Notes: a model not told the origin generated them from the letters alone. A stretch of DNA of 49,517 nucleotides from Nocardia vermiculata NBRC 100427 (GCF_001613265.1 NZ_BDCA01000045.1:1-49517), one strand, 5' to 3'. Positions 15,447-24,669 are shown, counted from the first letter of the stretch. Program-made: numbers and translations.

Positions 15447-15539
15447 TGTTCCTCTGTGCTCGGCGACTACGGACCGAGTCACTGTGCCGAAGCCGCCGCA
15501 GAGTGTCTTGAACGATATTGCGGTGCCACCGCATTCCTT

Positions 15540-16394
15540 TCAGCGAGTGATGCCTGCGCGGTATTCACCGGGGGTCACGCCGGTATGCGATTTGAAGACG
15601 CGGTGGAAGTGACTCTGGTCGGCGAACCCGAGGTCGTTCGCGACCTCCGCCAGGTCGTCGCCCGCACGAAGGCGGGAGCGCGCGGCGATGACGCGTTCGT
15701 TGATCTGCCAGGCGATGGGAGGCAGGCCGGTGGCAGCGCGGAAGCGCCGAACCAACTGGAACCGGCTCAGGCCCGTATCCACGGCCAGGTCGCCGAGCGA
15801 GACCTGCATAGTCGATGCACGCAGGCGTTCGAGAATCGGCGCGATGGTGCGGCCGGAGCCGCCGGTTGCGCTTCCCGCGATCAGGTGAGCGGGTGCGGTC
15901 AGAATGTCGCCGAGAACGGTGACGAGCAGTTCTTCCTTCTCCCGCGGGGCGGTGGCGGAGAACAGCACCTCGTTGAGCCGGCAGAACGCCGCATAGCGGC
16001 CGGTCTCGGTGATGACCCGGGCGGGACGCGCGGGCCGGTCGGCCGCGGCGGCGAGTTCGGGCAGGGATTCGGCCAGCCATCTCCTGTCCACATGCAGCAT
16101 CTGATAGCTCCACCGGCCTTCGACCGGATTGCAGGCGTGAACCCGGTAGGCGGGTATCACCACGAGGCTCTTCGCCGTCAACAGCACAGGACCGTCGGAT
16201 GCGCCGGTGAAGATGCTGTGCCCCTCGTCGACGGCACCGATGGACACCGCATCGTGGGCGTGCGGCTTATAGCAGGACACGGTGCGGCAAGCTCGTCTGC
16301 TCTCCAGAAAGGGGAGCGAATCCTCCCGCCAGAACTCAGCCTTCGGCACCGCCGTCAGCCTGGAAGAGTCGACGGTTTCGTCCCTATGGCGCAT
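15540..16394 (-). CDS. AraC-family transcriptional regulator
   Basis: A 284-residue protein with an N-terminal cupin-like AraC ligand domain (about 15-165, containing YKPHAHDAVSIGAVDEGH) and a C-terminal double helix-turn-helix (about 185-284). The latter includes LGDLAVDTGLSRFQLVRRFR and LGFADQSHFHRVFKSHTGVT. It lies just upstream of the LysE-type exporter and probably controls it in response to the exported compound. Its start overlaps the end of the frameshifted XRE regulator by 11 nt. Confidence 0.88.
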   Translation of the reverse strand: MRHRDETVDSSRLTAVPKAEFWREDSLPFLESRRACRTVSCYKPHAHDAVSIGAVDEGHSIFTGASDGPVLLTAKSLVVIPAYRVHACNPVEGRWSYQMLHVDRRWLAESLPELAAAADRPARPARVITETGRYAAFCRLNEVLFSATAPREKEELLVTVLGDILTAPAHLIAGSATGGSGRTIAPILERLRASTMQVSLGDLAVDTGLSRFQLVRRFRAATGLPPIAWQINERVIAARSRLRAGDDLAEVANDLGFADQSHFHRVFKSHTGVTPGEYRAGITR

Positions 16395-17254
16395 GCGTGT
16401 TCGAGTTCGGTGGCGGGGTCAGTGTCCAGCTAGCGAGCAGGGTCAGCGCCTGGTGAGAGGAGGAACCGGGTTCGGTGGTGTAGACGTAGACAGTGCTGTG
16501 CGGGTCGCCTGGCAGCGTGAGGGTTTCGTAGTCGACAGTGAGATCTCCGACGACCGGGTGGCGTAGCCGTTTCGAGCCGTGGGTGCGCTGGTAGACGCGG
16601 TGCTCGTCCCACCAGCCGGGGAATTCGGTGCTGCTGGTGCGTAGTTCGGCCACGAGGTTCCGGGTCGCCCGATCGTGGGGGTCGGCGCCGAATTCCAGGC
16701 GCAGGCTCTCCACTGCGGCGCGGGCTTGGAGTTCCCAATCGGCGAACAGGGCTCGGGCTTCGGGGTCCAGGAGCAGCCAGCGGGCGTAGTTGCGCTCGGC
16801 CGGCGGGCGGGCATCGAAATCGGCGAACAGCGCCCGCGCCATCCGGTTGGTGGCCAGGATGTCGGTGCGGCGGCCCAGGATCATCGCCGGTTCTCCGTCG
16901 AGCGCGTCGAGGAGTTGGCGCAGCCCCGAGCGGACCCGCTGTACCGGGCGTGAGCGTGAACCTCGCGAGGCCGGCCGCTCCGATCAGATGCTCGAGATGT
17001 GCGCGGCCGGCGGCATCGAGTTCCAGCGCCCGCGCGAGCGCCTCGAGCACGGACGCGGACGGGACGATCCGGCGGCCCTGTTCGAGGCGGGCGTAATAGT
17101 CGGTCGAGACACCGGCCAGTAGCGCGACCTCTTCACGGCGCAGGCCCGGCACGCGCCGGATCCGTGCGTCCGCGGGTAGCCCGGCGCGCGCGGGGTCGCA
17201 TTGGCTGCGTGCGCGGCGCAGAAAATCGGCGAGCTCCTGGTTCCTCTCGGGCAT
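16384..17254 (-). pseudogene. XRE-family regulator with MmyB-like ligand domain, frameshifted
   Basis: Two reading frames together encode one typical ~285-residue regulator. The first (from ATG 17254) gives the helix-turn-helix, with RRVPGLRREEVALLAGVS and TDYYARLEQGRR. Near 16940-16965, after GLARF, the frame is lost. The next frame carries on with RSGLRQLLDALDGEPAMILG and the MmyB-like domain (NRMARALFADF, YARWLLLDPEARALFADWE) to a stop at 16384. A single-base indel explains this. It may be a genuine pseudogene or a sequencing error. The divergent SDR gene and shared palindrome are typical for this regulator type. Confidence 0.75.
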
Positions 17255-17264
17255 GACTTCAGTC

Positions 17265-17278
17265 TGCCGTGTACGGCA
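17265..17278. promoter_or_regulatory. 14-bp palindrome TGCCGT-GT-ACGGCA, probable regulator operator
   Basis: Perfect 6-bp arms lie 10 bp from the start codon of the XRE regulator and upstream of the divergent SDR gene. Regulators of this class usually bind a short palindrome in the shared promoter. The role is inferred from symmetry and position. Confidence 0.5.
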
Positions 17279-17422
17279 AATTTCGCCTGGACCGCTGCGT
17301 CCTAGGTTGGCCCGTCCGCGGCTGCGCAGGGCACGCTACGGCCGCACGAGGCGGCGGATTCCCGGCCAGTGTGGTGTGCACCGCGGTCGGACAGTTCGGC
17401 CGTACTCCGGAGAGGACTTCGC

Positions 17423-18286
17423 ATGAACTACCCCAGCAACCGCCCGGCCACCTGGTTCGTCACCGGCACCTCCCGCGGGCTCGGCCTCGAGCTGGTCACC
17501 CAACTGCTCGAGCGCGGCGACCACGTGGCCGCTACCACCCGCTCGGCCCGACAACTGACCGACGCCCTGCAAGCCCGTGGCGCCGACACCGGCGGCCTGC
17601 TCGCCCTCGAAGTGGATCTGCGCGATCCGAGCCAGGTCGACAAGGCGGTGACGCAAGCGACCGAACGCTTTTCAACAGTTGATGTCGTGGTCAACAACGC
17701 CGGTTATGGTTTCCTCGCCGCAGTGGAGGAGACCAGCGCGGAGGCAGTGCGAGACCTGTTCGAGGTGCAAGTCGGCGGTGTGTGGAACGTGCTGCGCTCG
17801 ACCCTGCCGGTGCTGCGGGCGCAGGGCGGCGGCCACATCGTGAATGTTTCCTCGGTACTGGGTTTGGTCTCGATGCCCGGCTGGGCGCTCTACTGCGCGG
17901 GCAAGTATGCCCTGGAAGGGCTGTCGGAATCGCTGGCCGCCGAGGTGGCCGAGCACGGGATCACGGTCACCATCGTGGAGCCCGGGTACTTCCGCACCGA
18001 CTTCCTCAGCGGCGAATCGCTGCGGCTGCCCACCGAAACCACCGATGCGTATCCGGCCGTGCGTGAGATGGTCGCGGATCATCTGCGGATGGCGGGCAGT
18101 CAGCTCGGCGACCCGGTCAAAGGTGCCGAACAGATGATCGCCGACGTGGTGGCCGGGGGCGGCGAGTTGCGCCAGGTGCTCGGTTCGGACTCGCACGCCT
18201 ACGCGACAGCGAAGGTGAACGCCCTCACCGCCACGCTCGACGCCGCACGACACCGGGCACCGTTGACCGATTTCCCCAGCGCCTGA
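17423..18286 (+). CDS. Short-chain dehydrogenase/reductase
   Basis: A 287-residue classical SDR. The ATG at 17423 has a GGAGAGGA Shine-Dalgarno just upstream. The cofactor motif is TGTSRGLG near residue 15, NNAG appears as VVVNNAGYGF, and the catalytic Ser-Tyr-Lys is seen in VNVSSVLG and the Y-x-x-x-K of ALYCAGKYALEG. The C-terminal part resembles oxidoreductases often paired with XRE/MmyB-type repressors, matching the divergent neighbour. NADP preference is likely from the Arg after the glycine motif. The substrate is unknown. Confidence 0.88.
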   Translation: MNYPSNRPATWFVTGTSRGLGLELVTQLLERGDHVAATTRSARQLTDALQARGADTGGLLALEVDLRDPSQVDKAVTQATERFSTVDVVVNNAGYGFLAAVEETSAEAVRDLFEVQVGGVWNVLRSTLPVLRAQGGGHIVNVSSVLGLVSMPGWALYCAGKYALEGLSESLAAEVAEHGITVTIVEPGYFRTDFLSGESLRLPTETTDAYPAVREMVADHLRMAGSQLGDPVKGAEQMIADVVAGGGELRQVLGSDSHAYATAKVNALTATLDAARHRAPLTDFPSA

Positions 18287-18515
18287 ACGGTTCCGACGGA
18301 TCGCGGCGCGGGGCAAAAGTGTCCTTCGCCGGGTCGGTCCGGAGTCGGCGGCGAGCGCCTCGAGGTCGTGCCCGGACCCAGGAATGCTGCGCCACCGGAC
18401 GGCCACGGGCCCCGCTGAGCAGTTCGCCGGAGGCCGGTTGGACCCGCGCTGCCGATCCAGCCTCACTCTGCCGGTTATATGGTCCGAGGACGAGCCTGCG
18501 GCGAAGGAGATGACG

Positions 18516-19400
18516 ATGGCGGTGACGGCGGAGGCATCGGTGACGGTTCCCGGATGGTTCACCGAGGCGCTCGCGCAGGTGCCCGAACATCGTGAGGTCG
18601 AGATCGACGGTGCGGCGATTCATCTGCGTTGCTGGGGTCGGGCGGGGACACCCGGCGTGGTTCTGGCGCATGGCGGGTCGGCGCATTCGGGCTGGTGGGA
18701 CCACATCGCTCCGTTCCTCGCGACGACGCACCGCGTGGTGGCACTGGATCTGTCCGGGCACGGTGACAGTGGCCTGCGGTCCCGGTATCCGGTCGAGCAG
18801 TGGGCCGACGAGGTGATGGCGGCCGCGGCGGCCGGGGGTATCGCGGGACGGCCTTACATCATCGGGCACAGTATGGGCGGTCGTATCACCGGTGTGGTGG
18901 GTGCCCGGCACCCGCACGAGGTGGCGGGCCTGATCATCATCGATTCACCGTTCCAGGAGCCGTCGGAGGAATCCATCGCCGGGCAACTGGGCCGTCCCCC
19001 CAAGATCTACCCGACCCGGGACGAGATCTGCAGCCGGTTTCGCACCGTGCCGGGACAGAAGGTTCTGCTCCCGTATGTGGCGCGGCATGTGGCCGGGGAA
19101 TCGGTGCGCCGGACCGATGAGGGGTGGGTGTGGAAGTTCGATCCCGACATGCTGCGCAAACGTCTCGTCGACGGGAACATCCCACCACTGGATCCGCTCC
19201 GGACCGCAGACACCCGGGTGCTCTACATCCGGTGCGAGCACGGATTGGTCGACCGAAACCGGGCCCGGGACATCGCGCGATTGTTCGAACGGCCCGCGAC
19301 CATTGTCGAATTGGCCGATGCCGGACATCATCCGATGATGGACCAACCGCTTGCACTGGTCGCGACGCTGCGCACCGCGCTGGCCCAGTGGGGCTCGTAA
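18516..19400 (+). CDS. Alpha/beta-hydrolase
   Basis: A 294-residue hydrolase. The ATG at 18516 is chosen because an AAGGAGA Shine-Dalgarno ends about 6 nt upstream; another ATG at 18510 lies too close to it. The oxyanion region HGGSAHSGWW, the nucleophile elbow GHSMGG (Ser), an acid after strand 7, and the final His in DAGHHPMMDQP form a complete triad. Family members include esterases, lactonases and C-C hydrolases, and nothing here decides among them. The gap of 229 nt before it shows no gene. Confidence 0.85.
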   Translation: MAVTAEASVTVPGWFTEALAQVPEHREVEIDGAAIHLRCWGRAGTPGVVLAHGGSAHSGWWDHIAPFLATTHRVVALDLSGHGDSGLRSRYPVEQWADEVMAAAAAGGIAGRPYIIGHSMGGRITGVVGARHPHEVAGLIIIDSPFQEPSEESIAGQLGRPPKIYPTRDEICSRFRTVPGQKVLLPYVARHVAGESVRRTDEGWVWKFDPDMLRKRLVDGNIPPLDPLRTADTRVLYIRCEHGLVDRNRARDIARLFERPATIVELADAGHHPMMDQPLALVATLRTALAQWGS

Positions 19401-19541
19401 CCGCACATCGGACGCGGAGCACCCCGGCCGATCCGAACCAGCAGCTAATATGTAGCAATTGACCGGATCGTAGGACTGCGATGACGGAAGCTCCGCACCT
19501 CCGGATCGCGTCCGGACACCAGCGGAAGTGAGCCCGCAACC

Positions 19542-20558
19542 ATGTGCACTCGCGTGATCTGGCCCGACGCCGCCGGCGCCGTCCTGGTGGGCCGCAATAT
19601 GGACTTCCACAAGGACCTCGCCACCAACCTCTGGAAACAGCCCCGCGGCGTCACGCGGGACGACGGTGTCGAGGGCAAGCTGGCCTGGACGTCGAAGTAC
19701 GGCAGCGTGATCGCGACCGCGTTCGACATGATCTCAGTCGACGGGATGAACGAGGCCGGGCTGGGCGGCCACGTGCTGTGGCTGGCCGAATCGACGTACG
19801 GGGCCTACGAGAGTTCGCGGCCTGCTCTGAGCCAGGCAGTGTGGCTGCAGTACTTCCTGGACAATTTCGCCACGGTCGCCGAGGCGGTCGACTGGATCCA
19901 GGCGACCGACGTGCAGGTCGTGCAGATGCCCGATCCGACCGGGGGCACGCCGCCGACTATTCATCTGGGGCTCGACGATGCGAACGGAGATTCCGCGATC
20001 ATCGAGTACATCGAGGGCCGACCGAAGGTCCACCACAGCAGCGACTACCACGTGATGACCAATTCACCCCCGTACGACCAGCAGTTGGAACTGCTCGCCC
20101 GCTGGGAGGGATTGGGTGGCGATCAGCCGCTGCCTGGTGACACCCAGGCCGAACATCGCTTCGCCCGCGCGGCCTACTACTCCGCTCGGCTTCCGCAGCC
20201 GAACAGCCGAGTAGAGGCGATTGCCGGCATGTTCAGCGTGATCCGCAATGCCGCGCAGCCGTTCCGCATTCCTGATCCAGGCAAACCCGATGCCTCGCAG
20301 ACGATCTGGCAGGTGGTGCTGGACCTGACCGGCAAGCGTTATGTCTACGAGTCAACCACTCACCCCAACATCGTGTGGGTGGATCTGGCCGATCTCGATT
20401 TCACCGCGGGCGGTCCGCAGCTGAAGCTCGACCTGCAGAGCGGCCTGTCGCTCGAAGGGGGCATCGCCGGCAATGTGAGCGACAAGTTCGAGGACACCGG
20501 CCCGATGACTTTCCTGTCCTTCGAGCTGCTGCGCCGGGCGGGGGATACGGGCCACTGA
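19542..20558 (+). CDS. Choloylglycine hydrolase-family Ntn amidase, paralogue 1
   Basis: A 338-residue linear-amide hydrolase (bile-salt hydrolase/penicillin V acylase fold). After Met removal Cys2 would be the N-terminal nucleophile (MCTRVIWPD). Arg18 and Asp21 in VGRNMDF sit at the same positions as in characterised BSH/PVA enzymes. A conserved Asn is present in VMTNSPPYDQ and an Arg in RFARAAYY. No signal peptide is possible with Cys2, so it should be intracellular. Substrates could be N-acyl homoserine lactones, penicillin V, bile salts or N-acyl amino acids. A paralogue lies at 25157-26257. Confidence 0.87.
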   Translation: MCTRVIWPDAAGAVLVGRNMDFHKDLATNLWKQPRGVTRDDGVEGKLAWTSKYGSVIATAFDMISVDGMNEAGLGGHVLWLAESTYGAYESSRPALSQAVWLQYFLDNFATVAEAVDWIQATDVQVVQMPDPTGGTPPTIHLGLDDANGDSAIIEYIEGRPKVHHSSDYHVMTNSPPYDQQLELLARWEGLGGDQPLPGDTQAEHRFARAAYYSARLPQPNSRVEAIAGMFSVIRNAAQPFRIPDPGKPDASQTIWQVVLDLTGKRYVYESTTHPNIVWVDLADLDFTAGGPQLKLDLQSGLSLEGGIAGNVSDKFEDTGPMTFLSFELLRRAGDTGH

Positions 20559-20625
20559 GCCGCATCCGTTCCCGGCGGCCCCAAGGGCATGTGTGCCGCC
20601 GTCCCACACTGCGGAAGTGTCGTAT

Positions 20626-20658
20626 AACTCTTGCGAGAATGTTATTCTCGCAAGAGTT
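20626..20658. promoter_or_regulatory. Perfect 33-nt inverted repeat upstream of the DUF35/thiolase pair
   Basis: AACTCTTGCGAGAAT and ATTCTCGCAAGAGTT are exact reverse complements separated by GTT. There is no T-run on either side and the element ends 56 nt before the DUF35 start codon, so an operator is more likely than a terminator. TetR-type regulators of acyl-CoA metabolism bind palindromes of this kind; no such gene is adjacent. Confidence 0.6.
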
Positions 20659-20714
20659 GGGCGGCCGTATGTCACACGTTCGCCTCGAAGCGAACGAACG
20701 ACGGAGGTCGGCAC

Positions 20715-21131
20715 ATGGCGAAGGCGCTCGCGCCCGAAGTCTCCACATGGCCAGCGGATGATCCACAGCTGATCGGCAGCCGGTGCGCTGCATGCGAAGC
20801 GGTCACCTGGCCACGGCAGGACTGCTGCCCGCGCTGCAGCAGTCTGCGCATGTCCGAGCAGTTGCTGCAGCGCCACGGCACGCTGATCGCCTGGACGACA
20901 CAGGGTTTCGTTCCGAAACTGCCATACGCAGGCAAGGAGACTGCCGAGGCGTTCGAACCGTTCGGCATCGGATTGGTGCAGCTGGGCGACGACGTCCGCG
21001 TGGAAGTCAGGCTCACCACGGCCGATCCCGCCGAGCTGACGGTCGGCCGAACCATGGCACTGCGGTTAGTTCCGTTCTACGTCGACGAGTCCGGCGACGA
21101 AGTCGTGACCGTTGCCTTCGAGCCGGTCTGA
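20715..21131 (+). CDS. DUF35 zinc-ribbon/OB-fold protein (thiolase partner)
   Basis: A 138-residue protein with an N-terminal zinc ribbon (CAACEAVTWPRQDCCPRC, a Cx2C...Cx2C arrangement at about residues 25-45) and an OB-fold from ~55 to the end. DUF35 proteins form complexes with SCP2-type thiolases; the best-known case is the ChsH2 DUF35/Ltp2 aldolase in steroid side-chain degradation. The thiolase-like gene follows 18 nt later, so an obligate complex is probable. An ACGGAGG Shine-Dalgarno precedes the ATG. Confidence 0.85.
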   Translation: MAKALAPEVSTWPADDPQLIGSRCAACEAVTWPRQDCCPRCSSLRMSEQLLQRHGTLIAWTTQGFVPKLPYAGKETAEAFEPFGIGLVQLGDDVRVEVRLTTADPAELTVGRTMALRLVPFYVDESGDEVVTVAFEPV

Positions 21132-21149
21132 AACAAGGTAGGAGATTCG

Positions 21150-22292
21150 ATGAACGACGTCGCCATCATCGGCGTGGGCCTGCACCCGTTCGGTCGTTTC
21201 CAGAAGACGGCAATCCAGATGGGTGCGGAGGCGATCCGTTCCGCGCTCACCGACGCGAACGTCGAATGGAAGGACATTCAGTTCGGATTCGGCGGCAGCT
21301 ACGAGGTGAGCAACCCCGATGCGGTCACGCGGCTGGTCGGCTTGACCGGCATCCCGTTCACCAACGTGTTCAATGCTTGTGCGACCGCAGCGAGTTCGAT
21401 CGAACAAACCGCGGAGGCGATCCGCTCGGGACGCTACGACATCGGGATCGCGGTCGGCCTGGACAAACATCCGCGCGGTGCGTTCACCGACGATCCGGCG
21501 AAGCTCGGCCTTCCCGGCTGGTATGCGGAGAACGGTCAGTTCGTCACCACGAAATTCTTCGGCATCAAGGCGAATCGCTACCTGCTCGACCACGGCATCT
21601 CGCAACGCACCTTGGCCAAGGTTGCCGCCAAGAACTTCCGCAACGGCGCATTGAACCCGAATGCGTTCCGCCGCAAGCCGATCTCCGAAGACGACATCCT
21701 GAACTCGGCGATGCTGAACTATCCACTCACGCAATACATGTTCTGCGCACCCGACGAAGGAGCGGCCGCGGTGGTGATGTGCCGCGGTGATCTCGCCGAG
21801 AGCTACACCTCCAAACCGGTCTATCTGCGCTCGACCGCGATTCGGACCCGGCGCTACGGCGCCTACGAGGTACACAGCACCTGGGCCGCGATCGACGAGG
21901 ACGTGTCACCGACGGTGTATGCCTCGCGCGCCGCTTTCGAGGCAGCGGGGATCGGACCGGAGGATGTCGATGTCGTCCAGTTGCAGGACACCGACGCCGG
22001 TGCTGAGGTAATTCACCTGGCCGAGAATGGATTCTGCGCCGACGGTGAGCAGGAGAAGCTGCTCGCCGAGGGCGCGACCGAGATCGGTGGCCGGCTGCCG
22101 GTGAATACCGACGGTGGTCTGATCGCCAACGGAGAACCGATCGGGGCCTCCGGGATTCGCCAGGTGTACGAACTGGTGCAGCAGTTGCGTGGCGAGGCCG
22201 GTGATCGTCAGGTGCCCGGAAACCCTCGGGTCGGCTACGCCCAGGTCTACGGTGCGCCGGGCACTGCCGCGGCCTCGGTATTGAGCCTGTAG
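21150..22292 (+). CDS. Thiolase-superfamily (SCP2/Ltp2-like) enzyme
   Basis: A 380-residue thiolase-fold protein. The reactive-Cys region is present as FNACATAASSIEQT (about residue 75), and the C-terminal Gly-rich region reads NTDGGLIANGEPIGASG, where standard thiolases have the GHP motif; the usual His is replaced by Glu. This replacement and the DUF35 partner fit the Ltp2/SCP2-like branch, which can act as retro-aldolases on acyl-CoA esters rather than true thiolases. It is co-transcribed with the DUF35 gene and followed by a hairpin terminator. Confidence 0.85.
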   Translation: MNDVAIIGVGLHPFGRFQKTAIQMGAEAIRSALTDANVEWKDIQFGFGGSYEVSNPDAVTRLVGLTGIPFTNVFNACATAASSIEQTAEAIRSGRYDIGIAVGLDKHPRGAFTDDPAKLGLPGWYAENGQFVTTKFFGIKANRYLLDHGISQRTLAKVAAKNFRNGALNPNAFRRKPISEDDILNSAMLNYPLTQYMFCAPDEGAAAVVMCRGDLAESYTSKPVYLRSTAIRTRRYGAYEVHSTWAAIDEDVSPTVYASRAAFEAAGIGPEDVDVVQLQDTDAGAEVIHLAENGFCADGEQEKLLAEGATEIGGRLPVNTDGGLIANGEPIGASGIRQVYELVQQLRGEAGDRQVPGNPRVGYAQVYGAPGTAAASVLSL

Positions 22293-22300
22293 AACCACGG

Positions 22301-22342
22301 CCTGTCCCGGCGGGCGCAGCCGCGTGCGTGCCCCGGGACGGG
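22301..22342 (+). terminator. GC-rich hairpin after the thiolase gene
   Basis: CCTGTCCCGG (22301-22310) can pair with CCGGGACGGG (22333-22342) over 10 bp with one G-T pair and a 22-nt loop. It lies 8 nt after the stop. There is no clear U-run, which is common for actinobacterial terminators. Confidence 0.45.
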
Positions 22343-22442
22343 TCGAGGTTGTTCACTGCGACTTCTCCACCAGCGGCAGCGACGGGAAGGTGGTTAACTC
22401 GATACCGATCTCGAGGCGAACCGAACCGGCAAGGAGTGCAGC

Positions 22443-23276
22443 GTGGCACACGATGCGATATCTGATCTGAAACAGGATGAACCACACAGCGCTCGCATCT
22501 ACGACTACTTCCTCGGCGGTCAGGACAACTACGAGGCGGACCGGGCCGCGGCCGCGCAGATCGAGCGGGCCATCCCCAACGTGCGGATGGTCGCCCGGGA
22601 CAACCGGGCATTCATGGCGCGCGCCATCGCATATCTCGGCCGCCAGGGGATCCGGCAGTTTCTCGACATCGGTACCGGAATCCCGACCGAGCCGAATCTG
22701 CATCAGGTCGCCCAGACGTCGCATGCCGACGCGAGGGTGGTTTACGTGGACAACGACCCGATCGTCCTCGCGCATGCACGCGCATTGCTGAAGGGCACGC
22801 CAGAGGGGCGGACCTGTTATGTGCACGGCGATGTGACCGAGCCGGACGCCATTCTTGCAGCGCCTCCCTTGCGCGAGGCGCTCGATTTCGACCAGCCGAT
22901 CGCTGTGAGTCTGATCGCGCTGTGTCATTTCGTGCCGGGTGAGCGGATCTACGAGATCGTCGACACGCTGATGGCTCCGTTGGCTTCCGGGTCGTATCTG
23001 GTGATGACACATCTGACAACAGATTTCGATCCCGACACCGTCGAGGGAACTGTGAGCGCCTACCGCGCGAGCGGAATCGAGATGGAGGCGCGCAACCGCG
23101 CCGGGGTGGCTCGCTTCTTCGACGGTATGACCGTCATCGAGCCGGGGATCGTCGCCATCGAAGACTGGACCAGCGACGACAACGAGCCGGAGCAGACCGA
23201 TGCCGTGATCCCACTCGGCAGATCCGCACAACGCCCGCCCGCCGCCGGGTATGCGGTGATCGGGCGTAAGAGCTGA
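22443..23276 (+). CDS. SAM-dependent methyltransferase (PF04672-type)
   Basis: A 277-residue protein beginning with a GTG that has AAGGAG 7 nt upstream. The family start HSARIYDYFLGGQDNYEADR and the SAM-site motif FLDIGTGIPTEPNLHQVAQ are unmistakable, followed by VVYVDNDPIVLAHARALL. This actinobacterial methyltransferase family is highly expanded in Streptomyces and Nocardia and has no well-defined substrate. A decayed relative lies at about 30005-30170. Confidence 0.9.
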   Translation: MAHDAISDLKQDEPHSARIYDYFLGGQDNYEADRAAAAQIERAIPNVRMVARDNRAFMARAIAYLGRQGIRQFLDIGTGIPTEPNLHQVAQTSHADARVVYVDNDPIVLAHARALLKGTPEGRTCYVHGDVTEPDAILAAPPLREALDFDQPIAVSLIALCHFVPGERIYEIVDTLMAPLASGSYLVMTHLTTDFDPDTVEGTVSAYRASGIEMEARNRAGVARFFDGMTVIEPGIVAIEDWTSDDNEPEQTDAVIPLGRSAQRPPAAGYAVIGRKS

Positions 23277-23312
23277 GCTAACGGCGGTTCGCGCACTAGG
23301 CAGGTGTATTCG

Positions 23313-24215
23313 ATGGCAGCAGGGACCACTCCGCAACGGGTCGAGTTCGATCTCGATCAGCTCACTGTGCACGCGCTGACGTGGGGAAACCCGAGAGACA
23401 GGCTCGGATTGTGCCTGCACGGATACCCGGATACCGCTTGGACCTGGCGGTATCTCGGGCCCGCTCTGGCCGCCCGCGGATATTACGTCGTCGCGCCGTT
23501 CACCCGCGGATACGCGCCGTCCTCGGTGCCCGCCGACGGTGATGTATCGGTCGGCTCCCGCGTCGCCGATGCGCTCGATATCGCCGAGCGGGTCGGAACC
23601 GACGACGCCGTCGTGATCGGTCACGACTGGGGCGCCTTCACCGCCAACACCCTTGCCGCCCTGCGCGAATCACCGTTTCGAGCGTTCGTCGCGCTCGCGG
23701 TTCCACCGCTGGCCGCCGTCACACTCACCCGAGAGACGTTCGCGTGGCAAGCAATACAGGTGCTCGCGCAGTCGGTGAACAGCTGGTACATCCTCGTCAA
23801 TCAGATACCAGCGCTTCCCGAACGGATTTTCACGCCGATGACCGCGCTGCTGTGGCGTCGCTGGTCTCCGGGTTACGACGCCACCGCCGATCTCGCCCAC
23901 CTCGCCGAATCCGCACCGCCGGAGCACCGCTCCGCGATCGTCGACTACTACCGGCATCTGGTGCGCCCACGGTCACGTTGGGCGCGGCATCGCGAATTCG
24001 ACCGTCTCCTGATGGCCCCGCCGATCCACCCGATGCTGCAACTACACGGCTCCACTGATGGGTGCCTGCGCCCGAGCCTGTTCCGGGATCTGGATCGCCG
24101 GTTGCCCGCGCGCAGCCGCGTGGTTCGCATCGACGGCGCGGGGCACTTCCTGCACCTGGAAGATCCCGAGTCGGTGAACAGGGAGATCCTGGACTACCTG
24201 GCCGCGGCGGATTGA
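23313..24215 (+). CDS. Alpha/beta-hydrolase, epoxide-hydrolase/haloalkane-dehalogenase type
   Basis: About 300 residues from the ATG at 23313 (GTG at 23304 possible). The oxyanion motif is LHGYPDTAWTW and the nucleophile is Asp in IGHDWGAF, the aspartate variant used by epoxide hydrolases and dehalogenases. The catalytic His is in GAGHFLHLEDPE. A helical cap spans about 135-215. The Asp nucleophile argues against a simple esterase. Whether the substrate is an epoxide or a halide is not decided by the visible residues. Confidence 0.85.
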   Translation: MAAGTTPQRVEFDLDQLTVHALTWGNPRDRLGLCLHGYPDTAWTWRYLGPALAARGYYVVAPFTRGYAPSSVPADGDVSVGSRVADALDIAERVGTDDAVVIGHDWGAFTANTLAALRESPFRAFVALAVPPLAAVTLTRETFAWQAIQVLAQSVNSWYILVNQIPALPERIFTPMTALLWRRWSPGYDATADLAHLAESAPPEHRSAIVDYYRHLVRPRSRWARHREFDRLLMAPPIHPMLQLHGSTDGCLRPSLFRDLDRRLPARSRVVRIDGAGHFLHLEDPESVNREILDYLAAAD

Positions 24216-24243
24216 TCACCTGTTGCGAGGTGAACTCGCTCGA

Positions 24244-24669
24244 TCACCCGACCCGGAACGTGGCGAGGCCCGGGGTGACCGTACCGGCGTACATCGGGAG
24301 CAGGATCACCGCGACCTGCCCCGGCCCGGTGTTCAGTGTCGCCGCCGGCGGGATCCCATTGAGGCCGTCGGACAATTGGGCCCACCCCGTCGCGCCGGTG
24401 GTCACATTCCACCACCGCACCTCCGAGGACAACAGGCAGCCCCACCCGCCCGCTTCTGCTCCGGTGATCACGGCGGAGCCCGGTCGATCGAGGACGACCC
24501 CGCAGTGGATGGGCGGCACGTCGAAACTGCCGTTCGGGTTGCCGAAGGACGCCGGATTCACCTGGAACGGCACCGCCACCGGATCCGCACCCGCCATGCC
24601 GGTGGCCGACAGACCCGCCACGACGAGTCCTGCCACACCGATTCCGAGCCGTCGAACGATATTCGACAT
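24244..24669 (-). CDS. Small secreted protein of unknown function
   Basis: A 141-residue protein with a clear Sec signal peptide: an Arg-containing N-region (MSNIVRRLG), a hydrophobic core (IGVAGLVVAGLSATG) and a probable cleavage after AGA in MAGADP. The mature part is ~115 residues with two Cys (HCGVVL, GWGCLL) that may form a disulfide. It is rich in Gly, Val and Trp, suggesting a small beta-sandwich. A GAGGAG Shine-Dalgarno precedes the ATG. Similar exported proteins are common in Nocardia and Mycobacterium; no function is recognised. Confidence 0.75.
   Translation of the reverse strand: MSNIVRRLGIGVAGLVVAGLSATGMAGADPVAVPFQVNPASFGNPNGSFDVPPIHCGVVLDRPGSAVITGAEAGGWGCLLSSEVRWWNVTTGATGWAQLSDGLNGIPPAATLNTGPGQVAVILLPMYAGTVTPGLATFRVG

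Noticed and set aside
17672..18562. 296-residue reverse-strand ORF
   Set aside because: Antisense to the SDR gene, with the composition expected from a GC-rich opposite strand.
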